A stretch of DNA of 64,000 nucleotides from Oscillatoriales cyanobacterium (GCA_011390955.1 JAABRM010000003.1:124001-188000), one strand, 5' to 3'. Positions 37,845-46,337 are shown, counted from the stretch's first letter. Notes: a model not told the origin generated them from the letters alone. Numbers and translations: made by a program.

Positions 37845-38559
37845 CGGAAGCACACCGTATGAGTTATAAGTTAATTGTGCCAAATTTTACAAAGGTTTAT
37901 CAACCGAAATTTCCCTGAATTTTAGTTGATAAATCTTTAGAGAAATATTTAGATTTGTTGCAAAATTCCGTGATTTTTTTACAGGTCAGCCTGATTAGTT
38001 ACTATTTTATACTGAATCCATCCAGAATCTAAATAAAAAATAAAATTTTTTAAAGATGACCAAAGCCTAGGCTTTTTGAGCAAAACTATGAATTAGTTTG
38101 AATCCCTGTAAGGGTTTCAGAGATTTCTATGTGGGCGATCGCGCCGCTAAAAAAACAGCTAATAACAATTAACTATCTAGTAATATATTTTTTCGGCAAA
38201 TTGCTTATCCGTATTTTTTCGGAGTACGGAGGTATTTTTTCTCTGTGTAATTACTTAAATTATATAAATTACTGATGAGTTGTATGAGTATTTTGGATGA
38301 TTGCCGTTTTTTTTTAGATATTCACACATTTAAATAATATAATTTAATTGCGAGAACATCTAAGCTATATTTACGGTAAAACTTGTTTTTTCAAAACATA
38401 TTCTCGGTTTTTGAATGGTTTTAAAGGCAATGTGCCGAGAAATTAATAGTTAATTTAATTGTGTAATATTAAATGAGCGTTCCCTGCCTCTACATGGCGC
38501 CCCTGTATGATGCAGAATCAAAATATGATGAAATATTCCCATTCGGTCTGAAAACACAA
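37845..38559. other. AT-rich intergenic stretch
   Basis: About 700 bp with no convincing gene. Short frames lack ribosome binding sites and conserved sequence. There are poly-T tracts (about 38306) and a TTTTTTCGG-type repeated phrase at about 38185 and 38213, but no clear structured RNA was recognised. Confidence 0.5.
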
Positions 38560-38572
38560 AGGAGCGATCGTG

Positions 38573-39148
38573 ATGGCTTTGACCCCCTCAACCATGTTGG
38601 CGCTGGGCACAAAAGCGCCGGATTTTCAATTGCCGGATGTGGTTTCCGGGCAAACCATTTCTTTGGCAACTTTTGCCGGTAAGCAAGCATTGCTGGTGAT
38701 GTTTATTTGTCGCCATTGTCCTTTTGTGAAGCACGTTCAGGCGCAATTGGCCAAAATTGGTCAGGACTATGAGGGTGAAGATGTGGGAATTGTGGCGATT
38801 AGTAGCAATTATGTGAAGAGTCACCCAGAGGATGCCCCAGAGTTACTTAAACTTATGGCGATCGGCCTCGGTTTTAACTTTCCCTATTGTTACGATGCCA
38901 CCCAGGAAGTGGCTAAGGCTTATAACGCAGCTTGTACTCCCGATTTTTTTGTGTTCGATAGCCAGTTGGAACTGGTTTATCGCGGTCAGTTAGATGACAG
39001 TCGTCCCAGTAATGATAAGCCGGTGACGGGTAAAGATTTAAGGGCGGCGATCGATGCGGTTTTAGCTGGTCAACCCGTTAACCCAGTTCAAATTCCCAGT
39101 ATCGGCTGCAATATTAAATGGAAACCGGGAAATGAACCAAGTTATTAA
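38573..39148 (+). CDS. Thioredoxin-fold redoxin (AhpC/TSA-like)
   Basis: A 191-residue cytosolic protein. It begins with the peroxiredoxin-like LGTKAPDFQLPDVVSGQ and has CRHCPF in the active-site position (about residues 46-51), followed by VGIVAISSNYV and the cis-Pro loop ACTPDFFVFD. The family is usually listed as thioredoxin family protein; substrates are unknown. AAAGGAG lies seven bases before the ATG; GTG at 38570 is an alternative start. Two further Cys occur late (CNIKW). Confidence 0.88.
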   Translation: MALTPSTMLALGTKAPDFQLPDVVSGQTISLATFAGKQALLVMFICRHCPFVKHVQAQLAKIGQDYEGEDVGIVAISSNYVKSHPEDAPELLKLMAIGLGFNFPYCYDATQEVAKAYNAACTPDFFVFDSQLELVYRGQLDDSRPSNDKPVTGKDLRAAIDAVLAGQPVNPVQIPSIGCNIKWKPGNEPSY

Positions 39149-39154
39149 TAAAAT

Positions 39155-39432
39155 TTAGGTTGTTGTTGGTTGTTTGTTGATTGTTGATTGTTGATTGTTG
39201 ATTGTTGATTGTTGATTGTTGATTGTTGATTGTTGTTTATTTATTATTTATTATTTATTATTTGCGATCGGATGTTAAACAACCAACAACGAACAACGAA
39301 AGAATCCCTACCCAACAACCAACAACCAACAACACCCCCCCCAACCCCCCCTTCAAGGGGGGGCAACCAACAACCAACAACCAACAACCAACAACCAACA
39401 ACCAACAACAAACAACCAACAACAAATATTTT
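39155..39432. repeat. GTTGATT tandem array and CCAACAACCAACAA block
   Basis: At least nine TTGATTG units (39175-39235) are followed by TTATTATTTATTATT. Next come GAATCCCTACCCAACAACC and a long CAACCAACAACC array interrupted by CCCCCCAACCCCCC/GGGGGGG. The two halves are broadly complementary and could fold back. No coding capacity is supported. Confidence 0.75.
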
Positions 39433-41244
39433 TTAATCAGGTTGGGCAATGTTCAGTTCATAAAGGTTCCAGAAAGCCCCGCCTAATGCTGAGAATTTGA
39501 TATTTTGGACGCGATCGCGCACTGCCTGAAATGATAGACCATTGACTAAGTAAATAAAAGGCACTTGTTCGGCGGCAATTTGTTGGAATTTGCCATAAAT
39601 TTCTTTACGTTTGCGATCGTCGAGTTCTTGGACTCCTTGGGCAAAGAGGCGATCGATTTCTTTTTCCCAATCAGAGACTTCCCATCCTTTTAATTCGGGT
39701 TCCCACGGTTGAGGTCCTTGATTAAATTGATGTAATGAACCTTGGGATGACCAGATATTAAAGCCTCCGTGGGGTTCAACCCCACCGCCACTAAATCCAC
39801 CGACATAACATTCCCAATCTCGCCGGTCTAGCTTTTGCAAGATGGCATTAAAGTTTAAAACTTGGACATCAGTTTTCATGCCAATCTTAGCCAAGTCTTG
39901 TTGAATTTGCACCGTTGCATCTACGCGGGCTTTTTCTTCAGATTTCACCAAAATATTAAATTGGACTCTATTGCCATCTTTATCCAATAGTTCTTGTTGA
40001 GAATTATATTGAAATCCGGCGTCAATTAAAAGTTGTTTGGCTTTTTCTGGATTGGATTCATAGACTTTTAATCCTGCTTCCGGGGATAAGTAATAGGGAT
40101 TTTGTGGTCCTAGGGCAGAATGCTGGATTTCACCCAGTCCGCGATAAATATTATTTTTCATGGTTTCTCGGTCAATAGCATAAGCCACCGCTTGCCGAAA
40201 AGCCAAGGTATTAAACCAGCCAGTTTTGACGGGATCTAACAAAGGCTTGCCCTGCTGATTCTGCATTTTACTTAGATTAAAAGTGACAAATCGACTATCA
40301 GAAGATGGCCCGCCATTATAAATGGTATAACTGCCGCGCTTTTCTTCTTTTTTTAGCAAACTAAAAGCGTCAGGAGTGACTTCTATACTATCCAGTTCTC
40401 CAGAACGAAATTTGATTAATTGGTTATCCGTTGATTCAATAATTTGTAAGACGATGTTTTCAATATAGGGCTGGGGTTTCCCGGCTGCATCTTGACGCCA
40501 ATAATAAGGATTTCGTTCAAAAATGATTCTTTCAGAGGGTTTATAACTGACCATCCGATAGAGTCCATTGCCAATGATTTCTTTGGGGTCGGTTCCGGTT
40601 CCCCAGGCGGAAATAAATGCCAAATTGCCATTGTTATCAGTAGATTGGAGATAGGGTCGCAAGGCATGGGCGGGTAAAATTGTAATGCCTCCAGCATATC
40701 GGAGAAATGGGGCAAATGGTTCAGAAACGGTGAACTCAATTCGGCGATCGTCTAGTTTTTTGACGGTGGGTAAATCTCCACTGGTGCCAATTTTTAAAAT
40801 ATCTTTAATGCCCGTGGGAATTTTGGGATTATAGTAAACTTCATTGTAGCTAAATACCACATCTTCGGCAGTTAGGGGGTGGCCATCTGACCATTTTAAG
40901 CCTTCTCGTAAAGTGAAAATAATCTGTTTTTTGTTTTCAGAAATTTCCCAAGATTCCGCTAATCCAGGTTCTAATTCTGCCGTGAGGCCATTTTGATTGA
41001 TTAAGCCATCGTAGATGAAGCCAAAAATATTAAAAGCTGAAGTGTTTAGAGGGGGGTTGAATGTGGTTGGGTTACTCAGGCTGGTAAATACTAATTGAGA
41101 ATCTGGGACATTTGCTTGGTTTAAAATTTTCCTGTGGCAGCCATTTAAAATTAAAACACAGAATAGAGTTAATATAATGGCTAAATTCCTGAAAGAAAAC
41201 TTTAAGAAACGGTGGCGAAAGTGTGGCACATTTTGGAAGTTCAT
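39433..41244 (-). CDS. Family 5 solute-binding lipoprotein (peptide/nickel ABC transporter)
   Basis: A 603-residue extracytoplasmic binding protein. The signal peptide ends in a lipobox (LILNGC, Cys about 36). The SBP_bac_5 fold is recognised by ESWEISENKKQIIFTLREGL, WSDGHPLTAEDVVFSY and RQAVAYAIDRE. Family members bind peptides, nickel or other solutes for an ABC importer; no permease or ATPase gene is adjacent. ATG at 41244 is preferred, since it starts directly before the signal peptide; the open frame extends 62 codons upstream without a signal sequence. Confidence 0.92.
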   Translation of the reverse strand: MNFQNVPHFRHRFLKFSFRNLAIILTLFCVLILNGCHRKILNQANVPDSQLVFTSLSNPTTFNPPLNTSAFNIFGFIYDGLINQNGLTAELEPGLAESWEISENKKQIIFTLREGLKWSDGHPLTAEDVVFSYNEVYYNPKIPTGIKDILKIGTSGDLPTVKKLDDRRIEFTVSEPFAPFLRYAGGITILPAHALRPYLQSTDNNGNLAFISAWGTGTDPKEIIGNGLYRMVSYKPSERIIFERNPYYWRQDAAGKPQPYIENIVLQIIESTDNQLIKFRSGELDSIEVTPDAFSLLKKEEKRGSYTIYNGGPSSDSRFVTFNLSKMQNQQGKPLLDPVKTGWFNTLAFRQAVAYAIDRETMKNNIYRGLGEIQHSALGPQNPYYLSPEAGLKVYESNPEKAKQLLIDAGFQYNSQQELLDKDGNRVQFNILVKSEEKARVDATVQIQQDLAKIGMKTDVQVLNFNAILQKLDRRDWECYVGGFSGGGVEPHGGFNIWSSQGSLHQFNQGPQPWEPELKGWEVSDWEKEIDRLFAQGVQELDDRKRKEIYGKFQQIAAEQVPFIYLVNGLSFQAVRDRVQNIKFSALGGAFWNLYELNIAQPD

Positions 41245-41893
41245 GCTCGATTCACAAAATTTCTGGTTGACTGATTTTAGGGAGGCGATCGCTTCCTTTC
41301 GGTAAACAAGGGGCGAATCACTAAAATTATACCATTGACAAAAATTCATCCAACAGCCCCTAACCTTCGTAGGGTGGGCAAAAAATTTTACCAACCTTAC
41401 AGTATATGATGGTGGATGCCCACCGTACAATATAAATACTTATTGTTGCATAAATTTTTGTAAATAGTATTATATAAGGAGAGATCCCATGATTTGAGAA
41501 TATCCATCGGTTGTCCTTGAGCGATCGCGACAATATCAGTTGTAGCATGGGGTACGGGGGGACAGAAATTTTTCGCGCGATCGCCCCCTGGGGAAATTCT
41601 AGCAATCAGAAACCGGGTTTTGACTATTTTTTCCGGCAATTGTGGTCAAGCACACAAAAAAACCCGGTTTTTCATATAGTGAAAAGAAAAGAGCGATAAG
41701 CCATTTGGGCATAGATCCGCTTACCGCTTCTTGAAAATGATCGGCTAGATTATGTTATTATAGCGGTGAAAATCATCGAGTTAAATTTTTAATATCGCCT
41801 CAAGTTTATCCCAAGCAAAGCGCCACCTGCCCTATAAAGAGATTGCTAAAAAATGCTCGTTTATGTATTTATTCATTCAACCCTGGAGGATTT
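41245..41893. other. Intergenic stretch with first GAAACCGGGTT repeats
   Basis: No supported gene. Two repeat arms, AGAAACCGGGTTTTGAC at about 41609 and AAAAAACCCGGTTTTTC at about 41657, form the first pair of the accessory-region palindrome family. Short frames on both strands (41360-41640) overlap each other and have no recognisable protein content. Confidence 0.6.
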
Positions 41894-42118
41894 ATGTTAA
41901 TGCAGAAAATCATACAAGAACTAGAAGATATTCCAGCAGAGAAGCTGGCAGAAATTTATGACTTGATTCACGACTTCCGTTTAGGCTTAAATCCAGAAAA
42001 TTCCCCACCCATGACGGTGAGCGAAGTCGAACCGCGTACCCCTGGACTCCTCACCGGAAAACTGGGAGAGGCATTCTTTGAACCCCTACCAGAAGAGGAA
42101 CTCCAGCAATGGGAATGA
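41894..42118 (+). CDS. Antitoxin of PIN-domain toxin (module 1)
   Basis: A 74-residue acidic protein beginning MLMQKIIQELEDIPAEKLAE, with a helical N-terminal half of the DUF2281-like antitoxin type and a Pro/Glu-rich C-terminus (FFEPLPEEELQQWE). GGAGG lies six bases before ATG at 41894. Its stop overlaps the start of the PIN gene (ATGA), which supports a coupled antitoxin-toxin pair. The C-terminal tail probably blocks the toxin active site (inference). Confidence 0.75.
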   Translation: MLMQKIIQELEDIPAEKLAEIYDLIHDFRLGLNPENSPPMTVSEVEPRTPGLLTGKLGEAFFEPLPEEELQQWE

Positions 42119-42540
42119 GCTATCTTCTTGACACGCATATTGTAATTTGGTGGCTTTTTAACGATCCGAAACTTAACCAAGAGTGCCGAGACATTATTCG
42201 CAATCCCAATCATCATATTTTGGTTAGTAGTGCTTCGGCTTGGGAAATTTCTACCAAATACCGAATTGGTAAATTACCTGAAGCGAAACCTCTGGTTGAG
42301 AATTATCAGGACATATTACAGAAAGCCAAATTTAACGAGCTAACTATCACCAACGCTCACGCTTTGAGAGCAGGAAGTTTACCTATTTCGCATCGAGATC
42401 CGTTCGATCGAATGCTGATGGCTCAGGCAGAACTGGAAAATTTGCCGATTATCACTTACGATCATACTTTTCACACTGGCTTAATTCAGGTGATTCCCTC
42501 TCCCAACTGCTATCAAGGAAATCGCTTTTCTGGCAAATAA
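42115..42540 (+). CDS. PIN-domain ribonuclease toxin (VapC-like, module 1)
   Basis: A 141-residue PIN nuclease. Metal-binding acidic residues are visible in YLLDTHIVIWW (Asp7), SASAWEISTK (Glu about 42), DPFDRMLMAQA (Asp about 97 and 100) and TYDHTF. Length and order fit the COG3744 subclass. Expected to cleave RNA, often tRNA, when released from its antitoxin (family knowledge). Translation is coupled to the preceding antitoxin by ATGA. Confidence 0.88.
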   Translation: MSYLLDTHIVIWWLFNDPKLNQECRDIIRNPNHHILVSSASAWEISTKYRIGKLPEAKPLVENYQDILQKAKFNELTITNAHALRAGSLPISHRDPFDRMLMAQAELENLPIITYDHTFHTGLIQVIPSPNCYQGNRFSGK

Positions 42541-42571
42541 AATAGCGATTTCCCCTTAACACAGAAAGGAG

Positions 42572-42675
42572 AACTCAGAAACCGGGTTTCTTTTTTGCTT
42601 GAGAGAGTAGGGGCGAGCAAGCGAATCGCCCCTACATATTCACAACAGAAACCGGGTTTCTTTTTGGGCTTCTCG
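42572..42675. repeat. AGAAACCGGGTTTCT repeat pair
   Basis: Two same-orientation copies at about 42577 and 42646, separated by GGGGCGA..CGCCCC palindromic text. Part of the 15-bp palindrome family. Confidence 0.8.
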
Positions 42676-42832
42676 ATCGGGGCAAAATAGCGATCGCCTT
42701 CTCTAGAATTAAAGAGGGTGCTTCTTATGGGGAGAAACGCCCGATTATTTGTGTTAGTATAGAAGAAAATGCCAGTTGTCAGTCATATTACATTGATAGT
42801 GGCTGTTTAAGAAAGGTTCTTGAGGCGCAGAT

Positions 42833-43117
42833 ATGGTTTCAAACAAATTATTAGAACTAGAAGATTCTATCCAGACCTTATCTTTAGAAGAAAAGCTATG
42901 GTTACTAGATAAAATCGTGCAACAAATGCGAGCAATTACTGAAGATGCTAATCTCAAACTGGGCGGACAAGATATCAAGGAGGATAATGCAGTAAAACCC
43001 ATCTGGGAAATAGCTGTAGAGATCGGCTCTCAAATTCCTGAGTCAGAATGGGAAAAAGTACCAAGAGATTTGTCCAAAAATTTTGACCTGTATCAAGGTT
43101 TTCCAGGAGACAAATGA
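42833..43117 (+). CDS. Putative antitoxin (module 2)
   Basis: A 94-residue acidic protein (MVSNKLLELEDSIQTLSLEE) with a helical N-terminus resembling small cyanobacterial antitoxins, and a Trp/Pro-containing tail (GFPGDK). It overlaps the following PIN-like frame by ATGA, the same arrangement as module 1. The toxin it belongs to is truncated, so this antitoxin may be an orphan. Confidence 0.65.
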   Translation: MVSNKLLELEDSIQTLSLEEKLWLLDKIVQQMRAITEDANLKLGGQDIKEDNAVKPIWEIAVEIGSQIPESEWEKVPRDLSKNFDLYQGFPGDK

Positions 43118-43281
43118 GACGAGTTTTTGCGGATACTGGTTACTGGGTGGCTTTACTTAATCCTAGAGACGAATTACATCAAAAAGCACGAGATTTATCG
43201 TCAAAAATAGGAGCGATCTATTGCGGCAATACCAAAGCTGCTATAATTCACAATACTGGTAAAATTAAAGGACATAAAAAT
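43114..43281 (+). pseudogene. Truncated PIN-domain toxin (module 2), fused in frame to next antitoxin
   Basis: The frame starts MRRVFADTGYWVALLNPRDE, the first strand and helix of a PIN domain with its first metal-binding Asp, then loses similarity after about residue 33 (DLSSKIG). The remaining PIN residues, including the other acidic ligands, are missing. The frame runs without a stop through a spacer into the antitoxin of module 3, giving a 133-codon chimera (43114-43515). A deletion or recombination joining two modules is the simplest explanation. Confidence 0.7.
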
Positions 43282-43515
43282 ATGTCACTGAAAACCTTTG
43301 AGATTACGGAATTATCTGATAACTTAATAGATTTATTGTCTGATATTCAAAATCAGACAGAGGTGCTGTTGACTCGTGAGGGTGTACCTTTGGCCAAGGT
43401 GATGCCGTTGCGAGTTGAACCAACTGTGCCACCCCAAGTCGGATTAAATTATGGGGCAATGGTGATGAGTGATGATTTTGATGCACCTTTACCCGATGAT
43501 TTTTGGGGTGTATGA
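43282..43515 (+). CDS. Phd/YefM-type antitoxin (module 3)
   Basis: A 77-residue antitoxin starting at the internal ATG 43282, with AAAGGA upstream. MSLKTFEITELSDNLIDLLS and TEVLLTREGVPLAKVMPL follow the Phd pattern: an N-terminal DNA-binding half ending in a hydrophobic ITR.G.P.A.V-like strand. The C-terminal tail FDAPLPDDFWGV is a typical toxin-binding tail. Its stop overlaps the toxin start by ATGA. A TATAAT at 43242-43247 could drive it independently. Confidence 0.8.
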   Translation: MSLKTFEITELSDNLIDLLSDIQNQTEVLLTREGVPLAKVMPLRVEPTVPPQVGLNYGAMVMSDDFDAPLPDDFWGV

Positions 43516-43898
43516 AAGTTTTATTAGATACTCATACTTTTATTTGGTGGGACAGTCAGCCAGAACAGTTGTCCAAAGAGATTGTGGAATTTCTGCTGCA
43601 ACCGGATACAGTTAAGATTGTCAGTGTTGTAAGTTTGTGGGAAATTCAGATAAAAAGTCAGTTGGGAAAGTTAACCCTAAATCAACCATTAGAAAAAATT
43701 TATCATAGTCAAAGTCAAAATGGACTTTCATTTTTAGCGGTGAATCCTGCTCATGCTTTGAGGCTAGGGGTGTTACCGTTGTACCATAAAGATCCATTTG
43801 ACCGGCTGTTAATTGCCCAGGCTATGACAGAAGGGTTAACAATTTTAACGCGGGATAAAATATTTAACTTATATGCAGTCCCGGTGTTATCGATTTAG
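43512..43898 (+). CDS. PIN-domain ribonuclease toxin (VapC-like, module 3)
   Basis: A 128-residue PIN nuclease with acidic residues in KVLLDTHTFIWW (Asp6), SVVSLWEIQIK (Glu), KDPFDRLLIAQA and TRDKIFNLY. It is intact and about 35-40% similar by eye to module 1. It is coupled to the Phd-type antitoxin by ATGA. Expected to be an RNase released when the antitoxin is degraded. Confidence 0.88.
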   Translation: MKVLLDTHTFIWWDSQPEQLSKEIVEFLLQPDTVKIVSVVSLWEIQIKSQLGKLTLNQPLEKIYHSQSQNGLSFLAVNPAHALRLGVLPLYHKDPFDRLLIAQAMTEGLTILTRDKIFNLYAVPVLSI

Positions 43899-43954
43899 GT
43901 GTATGATACCGAGGTGGCAGGGAGCAGGAGAAAGCAGAGAGTTTTTATGGTTCG

Positions 43955-44127
43955 GGAAACGGTGCGGAGTAGAGTTTCGAGATATTATTCGCAACCCGAA
44001 TCATCACATTCTGGTTAGAAACTTGGTACAAAATATCGGCCTAATATGGAAGCTTGGTGATTCTCTCTTCCAAGTAAAAATCATCAAGCAAATCGCTTTC
44101 TCAGTTATACAATATTGCAATACATAG
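43955..44127 (+). pseudogene. Decayed fragment of a module-1-type PIN gene
   Basis: DNA from about 43974 (GAGATATTATTCGCAACCCG, then AATCATCACATTCTGGTTAG) is nearly the same as 42186-42228 in the intact module-1 toxin, and the translation keeps RDIIRNPNHHILV. Later text (GGTACAAAATATCGG; AGCAAATCGCTTTCTC) also echoes that gene, but the catalytic start and the DPFDR block are gone. A remnant left by duplication and deletion is likely. Confidence 0.65.
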
Positions 44128-44136
44128 ATTACAGTC

Positions 44137-44392
44137 ACCAGAAACCGGGTTTTTACTATTTTTGCGGCAATTGTGGGTAAATCACGGAAAAAAACCCGTT
44201 TCTTTCTTGGGTCAGAAACCAGGGACTCAGAAACCGGGTTTCTTTTTTTGCTCCCACAGTTAACTGTTATATTCACAACAGAAACCCGGTTTCTTTTTCG
44301 CAGCAAAAACCACGGAGGCAGAAACCGGGTTTCTTTTTTTACTGCCACAGTTAACTGTGATATTCACAACAGAAACCCGGTTTCTTTTTGGG
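44137..44392. repeat. Cluster of AGAAACC[G/C]GGTTTCT palindromes with ACAGTTAACTGT centres
   Basis: Copies at about 44139 (degenerate), 44229, 44278, 44320 and 44370. They alternate in orientation around the palindrome CCACAGTTAACTGT, giving a regular composite unit of about 90 bp. Open frames through this block are by-products of the repeat. Confidence 0.85.
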
Positions 44393-44454
44393 CTTCTCGA
44401 TCGGGGCAAAAAAGCGGTAAGTGGAGCTATGCCGTCAGGCTTATCGCCTTTCTT

Positions 44455-44745
44455 TTACTCTGGTTGGCAAAAGCGACCTGTGACTCGCTCGTATTCATCT
44501 TCCAGCAACCACATAAGACTTTCTTCGTAAGTATCGCTGGTAAAGATAGATTGATAGTTTTGTGCGGGATTTTGAATCGAGAATTTACCGGATTGTTCTT
44601 TAACTAACATCAGAATATAGGGGGGTGAAAGCCAAGGATCTACCCAGATTTCGGCAAATTCCCATTGTGTTTCTTCTGTTGGCGTAATTTGCGTTTTTGC
44701 GTTTTCAGTATTTTGTGGTGCGCGGTCTGGTGCGAGGTATGACAT
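44455..44745 (-). CDS. Orphan protein overlapping the upstream gene
   Basis: A 96-residue soluble protein that I do not recognise. It is rich in Trp and Glu, with WEFAEIWVDPWLSPPYILML in the middle and a C-terminal acidic helix (YEESLMWLLEDEYERVTG). Its start overlaps the end of the previous gene by 41 bp in another frame, and AGGAAA lies a few bases before the ATG. The tight overlap suggests a coupled pair. Confidence 0.55.
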   Translation of the reverse strand: MSYLAPDRAPQNTENAKTQITPTEETQWEFAEIWVDPWLSPPYILMLVKEQSGKFSIQNPAQNYQSIFTSDTYEESLMWLLEDEYERVTGRFCQPE

Positions 44746-45067
44746 GATATTTTCCTGTGCTTTTTTTAATTTTTATTTCTCCATAGTGGAGAGGGATTCT
44801 CGTTCCATCTAATTTTAGGATATACCCAATTGGTTCGGCAAAAAATAATCCATAGCGTTCGTATTTGTCTTCTGAATCTTCGGATCCCGTCCTCTCTCCT
44901 CTTTGCTTAATTTCCGCTGTCACTCTCTCCATTGTCTGGCGAGTGTTAAATAAATAGACGATTCCTTCGGTTTCCAGTTCTCTTTGGGATTTTTCGGTTT
45001 CGGGTAAATGTTTGTCGATCAGACTGGTTCGGTTTTCCAGATAGATTTCTCTGTCAATACCACTCAT
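44705..45067 (-). CDS. Orphan protein, first of an overlapping pair
   Basis: A 120-residue basic/acidic protein without a known domain. Residues ~75-105 (YGLFFAEPIGYILKLDGTRIPLHY) look like a compact beta-rich core; the tail KIKKSTGKYHVIPRTRPR is basic. Residues ~55-68 (KQRGERTGSEDSEDKYER) coincide with a purine-rich AGAGGAGAGAGG word in the DNA, so a low-complexity repeat may have entered the gene in frame. It is flanked by GAAACCGGGTTTC repeats on both sides. Function unknown. Confidence 0.5.
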   Translation of the reverse strand: MSGIDREIYLENRTSLIDKHLPETEKSQRELETEGIVYLFNTRQTMERVTAEIKQRGERTGSEDSEDKYERYGLFFAEPIGYILKLDGTRIPLHYGEIKIKKSTGKYHVIPRTRPRTTKY

Positions 45068-45474
45068 GTGATTTGTTTAACTAGCTATCTTACTATAACA
45101 AAAAGCGATCGCAAGATTTAAAATAAAATAGCGATCGCTTCTTGGGTCAGAAATCCGGGAGTCAGAAACCGGGTTTCTTTTTTTACTGCCACAGTTAACT
45201 GTGATATCCACAACAGAAACCCGGTTTCTTTCTTCGGGCAAAAACCAGGGAGTCAGAAACCGGGTTTCTTTTTTTACTGCCACAGTTAACTGTGATATCC
45301 ACAACAGAAACCCGGTTTCTTTTTTGCGGCAAAAAAGCGATCGCCTATTTTAAAATAAAATAGCGATCGCCTATCTTAAAATAAAATAGCGATAATCCTG
45401 AACTCATTGAGTTTCGTCTATCGGTGACGATGAATCGCAGCATCATTGCCGTTATTTATCGCGAATATTTAGCT
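45068..45474. repeat. AGAAACC[G/C]GGTTTCT cluster and AAAATAGCGATCGC repeats
   Basis: Four palindrome copies at about 45163, 45214, 45256 and 45305 with ACAGTTAACTGT centres, almost identical to the 44.2-44.4 kb cluster. Next come two AAAATAAAATAGCGATCGCCTAT direct repeats (about 45350-45395) built around HIP1. No gene. Confidence 0.8.
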
Positions 45475-46149
45475 TTATTTTACAGGTTTAATTTCAAAAA
45501 TATGACCAGCAATCTCAATAGTAGGCTTAAACAATCCATAACTTGTTGCTCTTACACGCCTTGTTACTTCTTCATCGGTCATCGAGAGATTGATTATACC
45601 CAGTTGATTGAATTGTTTCCTTGTAAAAGGCTTTTTACTCCAAATTTCTTCAGATGATGGCAAAGGCTCATTTTTTATTATTTTGCTCATAATTTCATAG
45701 AAAAGAACTAATTGAAAATCGTAAGTCCGCAGTATCAGTGAAGCTACATCATCACTCATAAAAATAGGAAAGCGCTTGACCGCAATAATTTTTCCTGTGT
45801 CAACCTTGTTGGCCATATAATGACAAGTAACACCGTATTCATTTGCCTCTTCATACAAGGCAAAATTATAGCAACCGATCCCTGGATAATCTGGAGAAGC
45901 AGGATGAAAATTTATGGCAGCAACTTTGGCTTTCCTAATTAAATATTCAGGAACTACCCAGCGCGAGAGATAAGAAATTATGTAATCACCGTCCCACCAA
46001 CTAATATCTTCCGGTAACGGATCCCCCCATTCGCCAAGATATACTGATACATCGTAAAAATTTCTTTTAATAAAATCGACTGCTTTGGTGCAGTATTTAT
46101 CTTTTTTCTTTCCCAAAAATAAAATTGAATTATTTGATTTTGTCGTCAT
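45475..46149 (-). CDS. Formyltransferase-family protein (Fmt/ArnA N-terminal fold)
   Basis: A 224-residue N10-formyl-tetrahydrofolate-dependent formyltransferase-like protein. The catalytic set is visible as Asn and His in AAINFHPASPDYPGIG and Asp in NKVDTGKII. It lacks the C-terminal tRNA-binding domain of methionyl-tRNA formyltransferase, so it more likely formylates a small molecule such as an amino sugar. No sugar-nucleotide genes are next to it. AT-rich composition compared with the core genes and its placement among repeats suggest horizontal acquisition. Confidence 0.8.
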   Translation of the reverse strand: MTTKSNNSILFLGKKKDKYCTKAVDFIKRNFYDVSVYLGEWGDPLPEDISWWDGDYIISYLSRWVVPEYLIRKAKVAAINFHPASPDYPGIGCYNFALYEEANEYGVTCHYMANKVDTGKIIAVKRFPIFMSDDVASLILRTYDFQLVLFYEIMSKIIKNEPLPSSEEIWSKKPFTRKQFNQLGIINLSMTDEEVTRRVRATSYGLFKPTIEIAGHIFEIKPVK

Positions 46150-46337
46150 GGGTTGTAGTGGTAATGTGTTCGAGTGGTCTTTGACGGCTATTGAAAATAA
46201 ATAGTTACGTCTTGTATGCTGACAGACTTATATGCTTTTATAAAGAAATATGTGCAATTCGTAAAGTCTAAAAAAGTCTAGTTTGGTATAGATTTTTAGC
46301 AATATTTCTGAACCCCGATCGCTCACAAAAAGTATAG

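Noticed and set aside
39155-39432. 68-87 residue frames in the GTTGATT/CAACCAACAA block
   Set aside because: Pure low-complexity translation (Thr-Asn-Gln repeats).
41360-41699. Several 60-80 residue frames on both strands
   Set aside because: They overlap one another and run through the palindrome repeat; no domain or start signal.
44173-44607. 144-residue plus-strand frame
   Set aside because: Its first half is translated GAAACCGGGTTTC repeat and its second half is antisense to the orphan gene.
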